The notes beneath the pieces are model-generated. The model saw only the letters and a program-made list of their open reading frames with translations, searched no databases and was not told the DNA's origin. This document shows positions 47,701-58,839 of a stretch of DNA of 64,000 bases, piece by piece; the first letter of the stretch is position 1, and every line of letters starts with the position of its first letter. Where the stretch lies: positions 1,550,001-1,614,000 of the forward strand of contig JAITYX010000049.1 in NCBI GenBank assembly GCA_021018815.1, read 5' to 3'. Source of the DNA: Talinum fruticosum (taxonomy: Eukaryota > Streptophyta > Magnoliopsida > Caryophyllales > Talinaceae). The position numbers and the translations under genes are program-made.

Positions 47701-48150
47701 CCCAATAGTGGTCAAGGTTCGGACACAACGCCGTCGAGCTTCAAGCCCAATAGCAGTTAAGTTTCAAACACATCTTAGTCGAGCTTCGGGCCCAACAGCG
47801 ATAAAGGTTAAGAAACAACGCAGTCGAGCTTCAGGCCCAGCAAGGGTCATGGTTTAGACATAACCCGGTCGAGATTTAGGCCCAACAATGGTCAAGGTTC
47901 GGACACATCCTAGCCGAGATTTAGGCCCGACAATGGTCAAGGTTCAAACACAACTTAGTCGAGTCTCAAATCCAAGAGCGGTCAAGGTTCGGACACCCCC
48001 ATCGAGCTTCGGGCCCGACAACGGTCAAGGTTTAGATACATCCCTAGTCGAGCTTCGGGGCCAACATCGGTCAAGGTTTAGACATCACCGTCGTTGAGCT
48101 TCGGGCCCAAGCAACGGTCAAGGTTTACACATAACACCAAGACGTCATGG
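47701..48150 (+). repeat. 45-bp minisatellite, ten units
   Basis: Ten units of 45 bp (one of 44, one of 46) fill exactly 450 bp. Consensus: CCCAACAGCGGTCAAGGTT, then CGGACACAACC, then AGTCGAGCTTCGGG. Because 45 is a multiple of three, one frame reads as a 15-residue repeat (for example VKVRTHPSRDLGPTM, VKVQTQLSRVSNPRA). It is followed to about 48560 by more diverged related units. Confidence 0.88.
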
Positions 48151-48653
48151 CTACTCCATGGCCAAGTCAAGGAACCACACTTGAAACATGATCTTGCTAT
48201 AGACCATCTTCGAGTAACACTTGAAACCATTTACATTCGATTATTAACTAACAAAACTATTAGTACGAGATAAAAAAAAATTTGGCCAAGCTTCGGACCA
48301 AGAAAGGCCAAGTTTAGGCACACCTAGCGGAACTTCGGATCCAAGAAGCGGTCAACATCGGACACCCCAGCTAGACTTCAAACTTGACTACCCGAGTCGA
48401 GTTCAAGTTCCTCGTCGAGCTTTAGACTAACCGCATGGTCAAGTTTAGGCACACCAATCCGAGCTTCGGGCCTTCAAGTAGCCAAGTTCCGAACAAACAA
48501 CCCGGACTTCAAACTCTACTAGTCAAGTCTAGGTCCCCCGTCGAGTTCAAGTCGACAGTACCTAATTCAATTCAACTAGATTCCAAAGTAACACCAGTAC
48601 CAAGTAAGTACCCTTCGAGTGTCTACTTTGACCATCGTCTTTCAAACTCGTTC

Positions 48654-48668
48654 AAAGTGGGGGCTAAT
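48654..48668 (+). other. Polypurine tract of E2
   Basis: AAAGTGGGGGCTAAT directly before the 3' LTR start (CGTAGACACC here, TG mutated to CG). Confidence 0.75.
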
Positions 48669-51600
48669 CGTAGACACCAAAAAAGTGTCCTCCTTTTCTC
48701 TGTTTTTATTTCACTGGCCCGATGATGAAATACCGAGTCCTATTTGAGGATTTGGATCTCGGATCGTATTTGATTGGTGTGACACAATCCAAGAAACCAC
48801 AAAGAACCCACAACACCACATAAATACCCTTTTGCCTTGGGTCGATCAAAAATGCCCTTTTCTTTCGGACGATCCAAGCCTCAATAGACAATGGAACTCC
48901 AGTGCCGCATATCGGGAAATTCCAAGCTCGAATACTACATTTCACTTCAATCCAACCAGATAAAGAGTCGAAGACCTCAAGACGATGTTAGACGCTGCAT
49001 TTCATGATCGCAAGCATCAAAGTGTTGCGTTTTGGCTCCAAGACAGTCCACCCAAGACTAGGATCACACATCCTGCATCAAAATTGAAACCTCCCAAAAA
49101 TAGAAACCTGCCAAAAATTGAAACTTTCCATTTTTTGAAAGATGTTAAGGCCAGCGCCGCCACCCCGAATTTAGCTCGGTTCTATCCGGTGTTATCTCTT
49201 CTTTATCCAGGTTAAATCACTTTGATATCTTGCTCGATTTTTGTGCTGCTTTTGGATGGTTGGCCGAGCTAACCCTAGGTCATTCCTTGACCTAACCTCT
49301 CCCTATAAATAGAGAGCCTTAGCTCTCGTTCCACACGGCTTCTGCCTTAACCTCACACTGCTTGAAATCCGCCTAAGAGCTACTCGAATACTCTCTTTGG
49401 TATTCCGATCTCTTGATCTTTTTCAGCCTAAAGGTTTGCTCGGGGAGAGGCAAAGTCACCCTAGAGCGGGGGTGAATAGGGTGATGATGAAATTTGCTTC
49501 AAATTTAAAATAGTTATGAATATGATGTGAGCGAGAGTTAGAGATGAGCTCGGAAAAGCACTAACTCGTAAATCGATGAAGAGTGAAGAAACAGATTAAA
49601 TAGAAACTTTAAACATGTCCGAGTCTAGAATGCACTCAAAAATTAATAACTCGGAAAGTACGTGGAAATCCTCCCGGTGCAGAAAACCACGGACCGTGCT
49701 AATCCAAGCACGAAGTCAAATCCACTATTTTGAGTCCACAAAATACAGTAGATCGACTTGACCTGAGTTGCTCCCTTGGACAACTCTTTACAAGTTTTTC
49801 CTAAACTCGAAATTTCCTTATCTCGATCTAGTACTTCCTAACCGAGATCACCCTTACAGTTAGGGACGACCGAGCCGAGTTAACCCTTAGAGCTCAGCCA
49901 AGGGACCTTACTTTGAGAGTAAGAAAGAAAGTGTTTGCAATCGAGTACAAGACCTTACAACTCAGAATATTATAAAATACGGAATTGGAGTTGTAAGTAT
50001 AAGATTAAGAATGAATATAATGACTTTTGATCAAGTATGTATATTAACAATAGATTCGGCAATCTTCAAAAGTCTTAAAAGTTGACTTCTATTTATAGAT
50101 GACCAAGCAGCTTAGCCGTTGTGTCCATCTTCCGATTGGAAGTCCTTTGCGACCGTTGTAAAGGATTTTCCGAGTCACTCGTAAAATATCCGTTGAGATA
50201 TGAACGTTGAGCAACGGTTCTTGACTCCTTTGGAAGTCCCAAAACCACTAGTGGTGTCTTGAAAAATAAGGTGGAAACCACTGTTGAGCTTGGTGTTGCA
50301 GATTTCCAGCTTTGGAAACGGACAACCCCGACACAATGTTTAGGGCTAGGTCGGAGGTGGAAAAAGTCTTGTCTCGATGGTGATTTGACGTTTTGAAGCT
50401 CGGTTACTTTTGTAATTCAAATTTAGGATAGCCTCGTTTGAATAACCTACAAAAGCAAATCAATTTGGTTCTCAAAGTATAAAATACTTTGGTCCAAGAT
50501 TAGATGCAGATAATATTATAATTAAAATAATTAAGTGACTAATTATCCGAGTTAGAAAAGAAAAGGAATTTTCCGAGTCTAATATCCATGAAACTCAAAT
50601 TCCATCTTAGTCGAGTCTAGAAGGCAATCAAGTCGGATAAAGAATATCAAAGTAAACAGACTTGATCTAGACTAAACAAAATTCAAACTAAATATGCTGA
50701 CTTGGAACAATGTAATTCCCGAATCATAAAGTCGATCCGAGTTTGAGCACGGAAAAGATAGTGTTTGAATCATGCGATATATCCGAGTGTTGGGTGACTC
50801 GAACCGAGTGAGAAGTAGCATATAGAATTATGCTTTCCGAGTCAATCACGAGTCAGCGAAAACCCCATACTAGATTCTATAACACTCGAAGAAATGTTAT
50901 ATCACTTCGAAAAGTTTATAAGATGCATGGAATGTCTTAAAGTCAAAACCCTATAAGAGATAAAGTCTTATACCTGATTCATTGATGGAGCTCGAAACAA
51001 GTAAGTAAAAGTCCGAGTCTTCACAGCCTATTCCTATTCTACTCTCCAATCTTGATACATCCAATCCCTGTCACACATTTGCCTACCTACCTACACCAAA
51101 AACTCACAAAGAGCCCATCTTATTCGCCACCGTCGCATCAAGAGGTCCGGATCCGAGATCTAGATTAGCAGGTGGGACAACCTAAGGGTACAAATCCAGT
51201 TTGGACAACGGTTTATTTTATTTTATGCTTTCTTTATCGCTTTCCATATTGTGGAGTAAATGATGTATTGCTTTTAATTCCTCCCCACCCGATGGAATCT
51301 TTTAGTTTTCTACTTTCTTTTCTTTTCGCTTTGCCCTTTCTTTTCTTTTTATTTTTTTTCTTTTCGTTTTTCCGCTTTCTTTATTTCTACCTTTATCACT
51401 TTCCTTAATTATGTTTTGGTTTCTTTAATTCTTTATCGCATGTTGCATGCTTGTTTACATCATTTAATTCACTACTCAAACTAGTAATGACCTTCTTCGG
51501 ACGGGCCGAATAGAAGGGCCTATCACTACGTTTTGTACCCTCACCCTCACCCCCGAATCCGATTATTGGTTCAAAGAACAATGGAGTCGTTTTTAGCCTC

Positions 51601-52192
51601 TTTTAGTCCTACTTTTCCCATACTAAGATTGAGACAGACATTTATTTTGTTTTGTTAGTTTTTCTTTCCTAACAACTAACTGGCGACTCCCTTATACTTA
51701 TTTCTTCTAAATTTGCATCTCGACTATTTTTTGATTGCAGGATCGGAAAACATGATGTTGATATGCCAAGCTAGGGCAGAGGCCAAGACCGATCTCCTCA
51801 GCCGCGACCTCGGCCGGTGCCGGCCACCGCCGGGTGCAGGTCGTCACACGCACCAGAGTGGTCGATAGGCGGGGCTTTGGTCCAGATTGGTGTTTTCACA
51901 TTGATCCGGCTCTAAAGCCTCATGGCGATTTAGAACCCTAATTTTATTTCTCTTTCGGTTAAGAAATAATATCCCGAGATTTCTCAAATTAATTTCTAAT
52001 TAATAAATTCGCCAATCAATCGATTCAATTCATTTCAAATCAATTTAATAAAATTCGGAAATCTTAATAAAAGGTGCATCCCCACAGTCCAAAACCGACT
52101 TTCTAAAACCATATTCAAAATCACTCTTTAAAAAGAGACCCGACACACAAGTGGGGAAGCTCAACGAGTCCCCAACCCCCGTGGTTCCTACA
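48669..52192 (+). repeat. 3' LTR of E2, split by a solo copia LTR
   Basis: Parts 48669-49428 and 51029-52192 are collinear with the 5' LTR, and the empty site TTTTCAGCCTATTCCTATT is seen at 44214-44232. Ends GTGGTTCCTACA. Confidence 0.87.
49429..51023 (-). repeat. Solo copia LTR (1595 bp) in the E2 3' LTR
   Basis: Plus-strand edges TAAAGGTTTGC (G mutated to A in the terminal TG) and GAGTCTTCA. Perfect duplications CAGCC lie at 49424-49428 and 51024-51028. It is the same family as copia A, with the TATA complement at 50089-50098. No internal sequence remains, so it arose by LTR recombination. Confidence 0.92.
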
Positions 52193-52582
52193 CATGCTTG
52201 TTAACATAATTACCAATGTAACGATTAACTTTTGTCTCTCTACATAACATCTCTTATGTATTCACCAAGACATAAACATATATCCTATTAATATTTTACG
52301 TAAAGTGTCATTAAAATGATGGATTTATAATGTGCCCAACAATAACTACTATTTGTATCTATAAGAAATAATATTGATGTCTCTAGGATTATACTTGGAA
52401 AGATAATGAATCTTCCGAGAATATCCACAATATGTCACCTAAGTTATATAGGTGTAACAAAGGAAGCGATGAGGTAATGAACATAATGTCCAATTTCCTC
52501 ATACCACTTAATGACATTGACCTACATTCATAGGATGCTAGAGCTCACGAGTAACTCTAAACCTTAGCTCCGATACCACAAC
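52193..52582 (-). other. X internal region 2, third segment with primer site
   Basis: Aligns with 23235-23771 of internal 1 (with a gap near 23350-23500). Ends with the primer site at 52562-52578, minus strand TGGTATCGGAGCTAAGG. Confidence 0.78.
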
Positions 52583-53638
52583 CGTAATGCCTCAAAATTT
52601 CATAATCACCAGTTTAGTCTTAACCACTAATTAACAAGTAATTAGCGGAGTGGAAAGAAATATTAGAAGCATTACTGCTGCTCTATACAAAGAGCAAGGC
52701 AACTCCCTTGAAAATATAATATGAGGACTCCACCATGTCACTTGCGAAATAAAGTTTAAAATATATCAAACGCCAAACTTGTACAACCTCAAGTCAAGTT
52801 GATAGTACCATCATAATTACAACTTATTTAATCGGAAAATATATGAATTCCAAACATCACATCCCTTACTACAAATGTGAGCTTCTAAGTCTCGTTTACC
52901 AAAATAAATATGTCTACTCTTTGCTTCTATCAACATTATCATTACCTAAAACAAAAACATATAAAATATTTTGAAATAGTTAGTCGAAACTCAATGCATT
53001 TATCCTTGCACTCGTAAATGAATGTTATGTAAAATTATTTGTGAGCGCGTGCATTTCAATTCATTTATAAATAAGATATGAAGAATATAGTAAAACGGTT
53101 ATTCATTTATTATCCGAGTGGCTCCTTACGATCATCGGTTTCCTAAGTATGCGCACACCCGGACCAATCGGAATGTCCGGTTGATAATGGCCAAATATAT
53201 ATGATATGATTATGATATGATAAGATTGATATTGGACGGGCCATATAATTAGGTGACAAATAATATTTAAAATGGTTCATCTTTCATTAAGCAAACCATT
53301 TTGGTATTTATATATATAAACATGTGAATTTTCATAAGGCACAAGTAATAAATTTATCTTAGCCTTGATATCCCTTGATGATATTTAATGATGTGCATTG
53401 GCTTGACAACCGTTGGAGGATCTTCGTTTATCGCTTAAGTAAATAGTTATATGGTCAATAATTTGATCGGATTATTGCTTGCAGGTTTTAAATCTCTTTA
53501 CTCAACGTTCAATGTTTCATTCTTAGATTAATTGTTTTAATCCGATTTTCTTAGGGAATGTTTTGCCCTCTATTTAGACCATTCCTATTGACCACCATAT
53601 TACTCCATAGTTTTATTTATGATAACTACTAGGCTATA
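52583..53638 (-). repeat. LTR X-3, truncated by Z3
   Basis: Starts CGTAATGCCTCAAAATTT and follows X-2 (23772-24835) up to AACTACTAGGCTATA, where Z3 begins. The remaining ~1.7 kb of the LTR is not found in the window. Confidence 0.8.
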
Positions 53639-54406
53639 TGTGAGACCTGAGATTTCACATAGGTCAATTATAGGATTGAATTAAATTAAGTGATTGATGC
53701 GTAAATTATTTTATTTAGTCCGAGTTCTTAATCGTACGTGCTTTTATAAATTAGTGAATTATCCGGCTTCCTCCCGATTCCCTTCTCGGACATAGTAATT
53801 AAACCCGAGGCCACTTCTAATTTATAATCTCGATCTTCACCTTGAGATAAGCCTAGCAAAAAAAAAGGAGAAAAGAAAAGGATAATTAAGGAAAAAGGGA
53901 GTACATGAAAATTAGATAAGCAATGGAGAGATTAACGTAAACGAGGTGTTGTGGAGGCATTAGGTGAAAAGGCCACCACAAAAACAAAAAAAAAGGAAAT
54001 AAGGAGATAAGGGAAAGAGTGAAGAAGGGCTCGGGATAGAGGAAGGGTGAGGAAGGTCGAGTAGACCCAAAAAGGAAATAAAAGGGGAAAAGCGAGAGAT
54101 AAAGAAACAGGGGAAAACGGAGGAGCAGAGAGCGAGAGGGTCACCACAGCGAGAAGGTGAGAGAGGAAGAGACCCGAGCAAGCGAGAAAAGGGGAAGAAC
54201 AGAGAAAAATGGGGAAGGGCATTGGGCATCGAACGAGAGAAGGAGAGCGAGGGACCGAGATAGAGTGAGAGACCGAGTAGGAACCAGTCGAGAGACAGAG
54301 ACCATGAAGAGGAAGAGGAACGACAACCGGCGAGCACGAAACCGTGGCCGATGGCCGGCGAGCAAGGATGGTTGAGAAAGTGAGAAAACTAGACCGAGAC
54401 AGAGAC

Positions 54407-54445
<39 letters not shown>

Positions 54446-56492
54446 CTGGGAACCAAGAAGAGAGAGAGAACCGAGAGAATTGAGAAAGAGAAATAGAACG
54501 GAAAAGCGAGAGACCGAGCAAGAACCGGGCAAAGGGAGATTAAGACCGAGAAGAAGCAAAGCAACAAGAGGAATGGTGCACAAAACAGAGATAGTCAAAG
54601 GCAGAATGGGAAGAAGAGGAGAGCAAGGAACCCGAATCAATTCATCCAAATCAATTACTTAAACCCAAAAACTTCAAGGTGGGTAGTCTTATACTCTAAA
54701 CTATTACTAATTTTGAAATTCAATTAAATTTGTTGTGAATATTGAGTATCTATATTGCAAAACAAATTTAGTAGTTGTTTAAGGTTGAACTAAGAACTTA
54801 GAATGAATGTAGGGAATTGTTAGAGCTGAATCGGGACAAGAGAGGATTTTCTTGGGTTAAGTAGTTAAACTTAAATTAGGAACTTCGCAGAAATTTAGTA
54901 GTTACCTAAGGTTGAATTGGGAACCGGAGATTCTGATGGAATTAGGTTGCATAGGTCAAATGAGTAGTATTGAAGTTTCAGTTAACAATTAAGGACTAAG
55001 AAGTTGTGATTTGGATACGAATTATGAGTTACTTGAGCCTTAGAGATTTCTTGAATTGGCAGCATTGAGAGATAATTGCTTATATTGGGAAATAATGATG
55101 TGGATTATAAAGGGTGAAGTATGAGTCCATATTGATTGATGCACAATTGAGGCATGGGAATGAGAAGTGAGTGATTGCTAGGTTAATTGAATTCAAAACA
55201 TATTTAAATCATTGAGATTGAACTAAACTTGAAGATAAGCAAAGATAAGAGAATTTGAGTGATGAAGTGAAATTAAGAGTTATATGGTGGAGCATGGGCG
55301 ACCAAGAGTTGTTTGAGAAGATAGAGTCATAAGATGAAAATTTGACGTAAAGATGGCAATTTATGAGAAGTTGGGACATTTGAGTTAGGTGATGATTATT
55401 TGTGGTTATTGTGGCTCAAAGGAGTTGTAGTTCGAGTTCATTATGCTTAAAAAGGGATTGAGTTCAGGAGAAACAAACTTTGAAGTGTAGAAAAGGAGCA
55501 AGAAATTGGAGTATCAAGGAATGTGAATCTATATTGATTGATTATGGGTTTGAAAACGAGGTGAGATGAGAACTACGTATATAGGAGTAAGAGGTTCATT
55601 CTTGTAAGAGTATGGGTGAAAATGAGTAGATGTTAGATAATTGGGTGCACACTTGAATAAATATGTTAGCTTTGAATGTTGAACCTTACCATGTAAATGC
55701 TTGACTTGTAAAGCAACTTGATTCAAACGTTGTTCAAAATTTAGTTTGAGAGAAGCTCTATGTTTTACGCGAACGATACTTGGATGTGATTTCCATGATA
55801 TATGCTTTTCAAACGTGAAACGTATTTCAAAGAAGTGAAATAGATTTAAGAAGACTATTCAAACAAGCTTGATGAGTGAATGTGTTAAAGAAATTGTTTT
55901 GAATCGACTTTGCTAGGATCGTTTAGAACAAGGAAGGATTCTAGCTAAGGGTCTTGCTGTAGCGGGACGCCCGATTGGAATATTCCTACATAGGTCCCGG
56001 GAGCCTTTTATTTGTGGTCATGTCCTAGAGAAACCAGAGAAATCGGAGAAATTATGAGAAATTGTGAAGTGCTAATTCGAGTCCAACACTTGGGAAATGA
56101 TTCACCAAAAGAGATTCATGGAAAATGATTCATGAGAAGTGATTTAGTAGAAATGATTCGGTTCCTAATTGAAAGCAATTGAATGAAAGTATTGGTTGTT
56201 GCACCATTTTGTTTAAAGTTGATTCGAGTTCCAAAAAGAGTTGCTATTGATTGCGAAACTGTATCTTTGAATGATTGAAGTGTTATGATCTATATGTGGC
56301 AAATGATTTCAAGGGATATCATTGAAAAATACCTAAACTTGTATTATGTTATTATACTTTCATCGATTTCCTTATTATGATAGTATGTGTAAAAAATTTT
56401 GTTTTAAGAGTGTGAGACTTTCCAGTGAGCGCATGGTTTGCTCAACCCGACAAATTTCCCCCTTTTCCCCTCCCTAGTATTGCAGGTACACT
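53639..56492 (+). repeat. Family Z LTR Z3, 3' end missing
   Basis: Starts TGTGAGACCTGAGATTTC and is collinear with Z2 (purine-rich tract, CTTCAAGGTGGGTAGTC, TGATTGATGCACAATTGAGG, GGTCCCGGGAGCC, AAATTTCCCCC). It then reaches GTATTGCAGGTACACTC, after which the expected terminal ~350-450 bp (ending GGGGTGTTACA) is replaced by the CACTA remnant. Large open frames on the minus strand (53932-54567) are low-complexity Ser/Leu and are not accepted as genes. Confidence 0.78.
54411..54444 (+). repeat. (GA)n microsatellite in Z3
   Basis: About 17 GA units within the purine-rich tract. Confidence 0.95.
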
Positions 56493-56649
56493 CTCAATCA
56501 TCATCATCACGGGAGATGGCTCACAACAAGGGGCATCTTGTACGAAGAGAATTTTGTTAAAGGATGATGATAACTGGTGGTATGTATTAGTAATTTTGTT
56601 TATCTTTCATATTCTTTGGGTGCTTTTAAATTAATAAATTTTTTGCAGG

Positions 56650-57309
56650 TTCACTAAGTCGAAGTTTTCACAAGCTATATCGGATGATATCAATAGTTTT
56701 TACAATGGCCAGTGCACATGTTTATCAAATCTCCCTAAAGAAGAGCTACAACTTTTGTGGAGGACTTTTGAGGTAAAAAGCTTGAAAACAATTGGATATA
56801 TATGAGTACTTTTTAATACTTTCAATTTATATTTGATAATATTTTTGTAAAACAAGGCAAGTATACTTGGGCTCCGGAACTTTCTCAAGAAGTCTATGCA
56901 TAATGGAAGAAGAAAGTTGGTAAAAATTTGAGGAACTTAGCAAGCAAGGTTGGAAAAATGCCCGATGATAAACTTATAACTTGGTTGTCGGATGAGGGCG
57001 AGGGAGATTGAAGGGCCTATGAAGTACCCCTGAATTTAAAAAAAATATGCCCAAAAGCAGGAACCTTACATAGCCAAGGGTCGATCTAAACTGCAGATCT
57101 CGCATTCCAAATGGTATAAACTCTAGTATTTTAGTTTTCTTTCATTTTATATACATAATGTAGTTTGTGTAACTTTATTGTATATTTTGTATGCCTAGAT
57201 CAAGGAAGGAAAGAATCCTACCCCTCTGCAGGTATTTCCGAGGAGTCGTAGTAAGGAAGATGCTCAATCTGGAAAGGTCTTCGTCGATGACCAGTCCAAA
57301 TCTCTGTGG
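56650..57309 (+). pseudogene. CACTA transposase-associated ORF, three exon-like pieces with stops
   Basis: Exon-like piece 56650-56772, bounded by GCAG and GTAAAA, reads FTKSKFSQAISDDINSFY, CLSNLPKEELQLLWRTFE. Piece 56857-57040 reads KYTWAPELSQEVYA, a TAA stop, then WKKKVGKNLRNLASKVG, KMPDDKLITWLSDEGEGD and another stop. Piece 57199-57309, bounded by CTAG and GTAAGA, reads GKNPTPLQVFPRSRSKEDA, GKVFVDDQSKSLW. The last block resembles the P-x-P...F-x-x-x-R-x-K...FVD-x-x-S region of plant transposases encoded beside CACTA tnpD. This is recalled family knowledge, not a search result. In-frame stops make it a pseudogene. Confidence 0.5.
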
Positions 57310-57585
57310 GTAAGAATACTATCTCCACAAACCTTTACAAGCAAATAGAGTGAATGAGCACTCAATTGTAATGAACAGTGGCATTGGAATTGTAAGGGAT
57401 AAGTTAGAACCTTATCGTGTCAAATATTCAATGTATCCATGATTATCAATATTGAATGGACAATGTATTTGTCTATTTGTGGATGACTATGCAAATAATA
57501 AGTCATAATGTACGTAAATGTGCAAGAAATATATGTAAAAAGAGAATGCCAAACTTACAAGAAGCTGCGGCAAAATAAGCAGAAA

Positions 57586-57930
57586 TTTAGCGTCGGATTT
57601 TAGCGTCCGACAATAATCCGACGCTATTTGAGTCAAAATATTCGACGCGAATTAAACCATCCAACGCTAAAATGAACAAATTGGCTCAAAACCGAAGGAA
57701 ATTAGCATCGGACACAAAATCTAACGTTGTTTGCATCGGATCCATCCGAAGCTAAAATAGAAAAGAAGACTGCGTCTTCTTTTTCATCCGACGCTATTTA
57801 GCGTCGGAAAAATCCGATGCTAAATCCAATGCTAATTAGCGTCGGATGCTTGAATCGGACGTTAAATTATTTAGCGTCGAGGTCTTCTGTATCATATTTT
57901 TATTCGACACTAATTCGACGCTAAACATGA
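57586..57930 (+). repeat. CACTA subterminal repeat array (TAGCGTCGGA)
   Basis: Direct and inverted copies of TTTAGCGTCGGA / TCCGACGCTAAA, several exact and others with one or two changes, with local hairpins such as TCCGACGCTATTTAGCGTCGGA at 57788-57809. In En/Spm elements such arrays bind the transposase. Confidence 0.75.
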
Positions 57931-57969
57931 TTAACATTCGATTTTCTTGATTACCGCTTTCTTGTAGTG

Positions 57970-58800
57970 TAAACACATGATAAGCTTTACTATGAGATGA
58001 GTAACCTAGAAATATATCTTTATCCGATCTAGCATCAAACTTAGTTAGATGATCCTTACCATTGTTATGCACAAAGCATTTACATCCAAATGGTCCGAAG
58101 TAGGAGATGTTGGGTTTCTTTCCCTCGTATAGCTCATAAGGTGTTTTCTTTAGAATAAGTTTGATGAGGCATCCGTTGAGTGTATAATTTTCTATGTTGA
58201 TTGCCTCGACCTAGAAATAGTAAGGTAGATCATTTTCAATCATCATGGTCCTTCCTATTTCTTCAAGAGTTCTGTTCTTCCACTCCACTACTCTATTTTG
58301 TTGAGGAGTTCTTGGTGCCGAGAAGTTGTGAGAGATGTCATTCTTGTCACGAAGTCCGCAAATTCGGAGTAGTCGAACTCCCTTTTATGGTTAGTTCGAA
58401 TCCTTCGATATGAGTCTAAGACTCCACTTGAATTTTCCTCCGGATGTTAGTAACTTCAGAAAGCACACCCAGGTAAATTGTGAGAGATCATCGACAATAA
58501 CAAGTATATATGATTTATCTCCAAGGCTTTTCACAGAATTTGACCACACATATCCATATGAACTAATTCAAGTACTTTAGATGTAGACATAGCTTTGAGT
58601 GCTTTGAAAGATGATCCGACTTGCTTTCTTTTTCTGCATGCTTCATAAATTTTATCTTTCTTAAATGCACAGTTATGTAATCCCCTAACTAATCCATGAG
58701 ATGTAAGTTTCTTGATTGTATGCATGCTAATGTGATCTAGTCTACGATACCAAGTCCATGAATCATCATTCAAGGATGCTTTTAAGCAACATAAGTTCGA
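57970..58800 (-). pseudogene. copia integrase fragment (copy B)
   Basis: The N-terminal zinc region at 58531-58773 reads SWTWYRRLDHISMHTIKKL. The first ligand His of the WHRRLGH motif is replaced by Tyr, and one CEAC Cys is altered (YEACRKRKQVG). The core starts LVHMDMCGQ. The C-terminal end at 57970-58140 reads NNGKDHLTKFDARSDKDIFL before the CACTA junction. The middle is frameshifted. Non-functional. Confidence 0.83.
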
Positions 58801-58839
58801 CTTGAATTTGAAAGAGGAATAGTATAAGCGTTACTTAAC

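Larger units (their letters stand above)
43434..52192 (+). mobile_element. Complete family E LTR element E2 (Tat-like gypsy, non-coding), with nested solo copia LTR
   Basis: 5' LTR 43434-45380, internal 45381-48668, 3' LTR 48669-52192 (1924 bp once the nested solo LTR and its duplication are removed). Target duplication is CATGT/CATGC, with the empty site in X internal 1 near 23230. A primer-site-like GTGGCGACTCGCACTCGGGA follows the 5' LTR, and a polypurine tract AAAGTGGGGGCTAAT precedes the 3' LTR. The internal region is only 3.3 kb and has no recognisable gag or pol, so this is a deleted or LARD-like copy. Confidence 0.87.
16634..53638 (-). mobile_element. Family X tandem array: three LTRs and two non-coding internal regions
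   Basis: Read on the minus strand: LTR X-3 (52583-53638, truncated), primer site, internal 2 (26603-52582, with nested elements), LTR X-2 (23772-26602), primer site, internal 1 (19444-23771), LTR X-1 (16634-19443). Each internal region has an initiator-Met-type primer site at one end and a polypurine tract at the other. The net internal length is ~4.2-4.3 kb in both. Neither shows recognisable gag or pol, so this is a LARD-like non-autonomous family. The PPT context (TTTCGAG...GAAA...TTAAGG) resembles chromovirus gypsy elements. Confidence 0.8.
56493..57969 (+). mobile_element. CACTA (En/Spm-type) DNA transposon remnant
   Basis: The right edge on the minus strand reads CACTACAAGAAAGCGG, the terminal repeat form of plant CACTA elements. 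Next to it (57586-57930) about a dozen TAGCGTCGGA-like units in both orientations form a subterminal repeat array. Upstream are exon-like pieces of a transposase-related gene. The left terminus is not certain: CTTACAAGAAGCTGCGG at 57553-57569 could be the other end of a ~420-bp non-autonomous copy. The right end abuts copia B inside its integrase. Confidence 0.7.

Noticed and set aside
47701..48150. Possible CRISPR-like array
   Set aside because: Units are contiguous 45-bp minisatellite copies without unique spacers, in a plant retroelement.
53932..54567. 211-residue open frame on the minus strand, the longest in the window
   Set aside because: Ser/Leu/Phe-rich translation of a purine-rich tract within the Z3 LTR. 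Two other frames on the same strand are open as well, so it is a composition effect.
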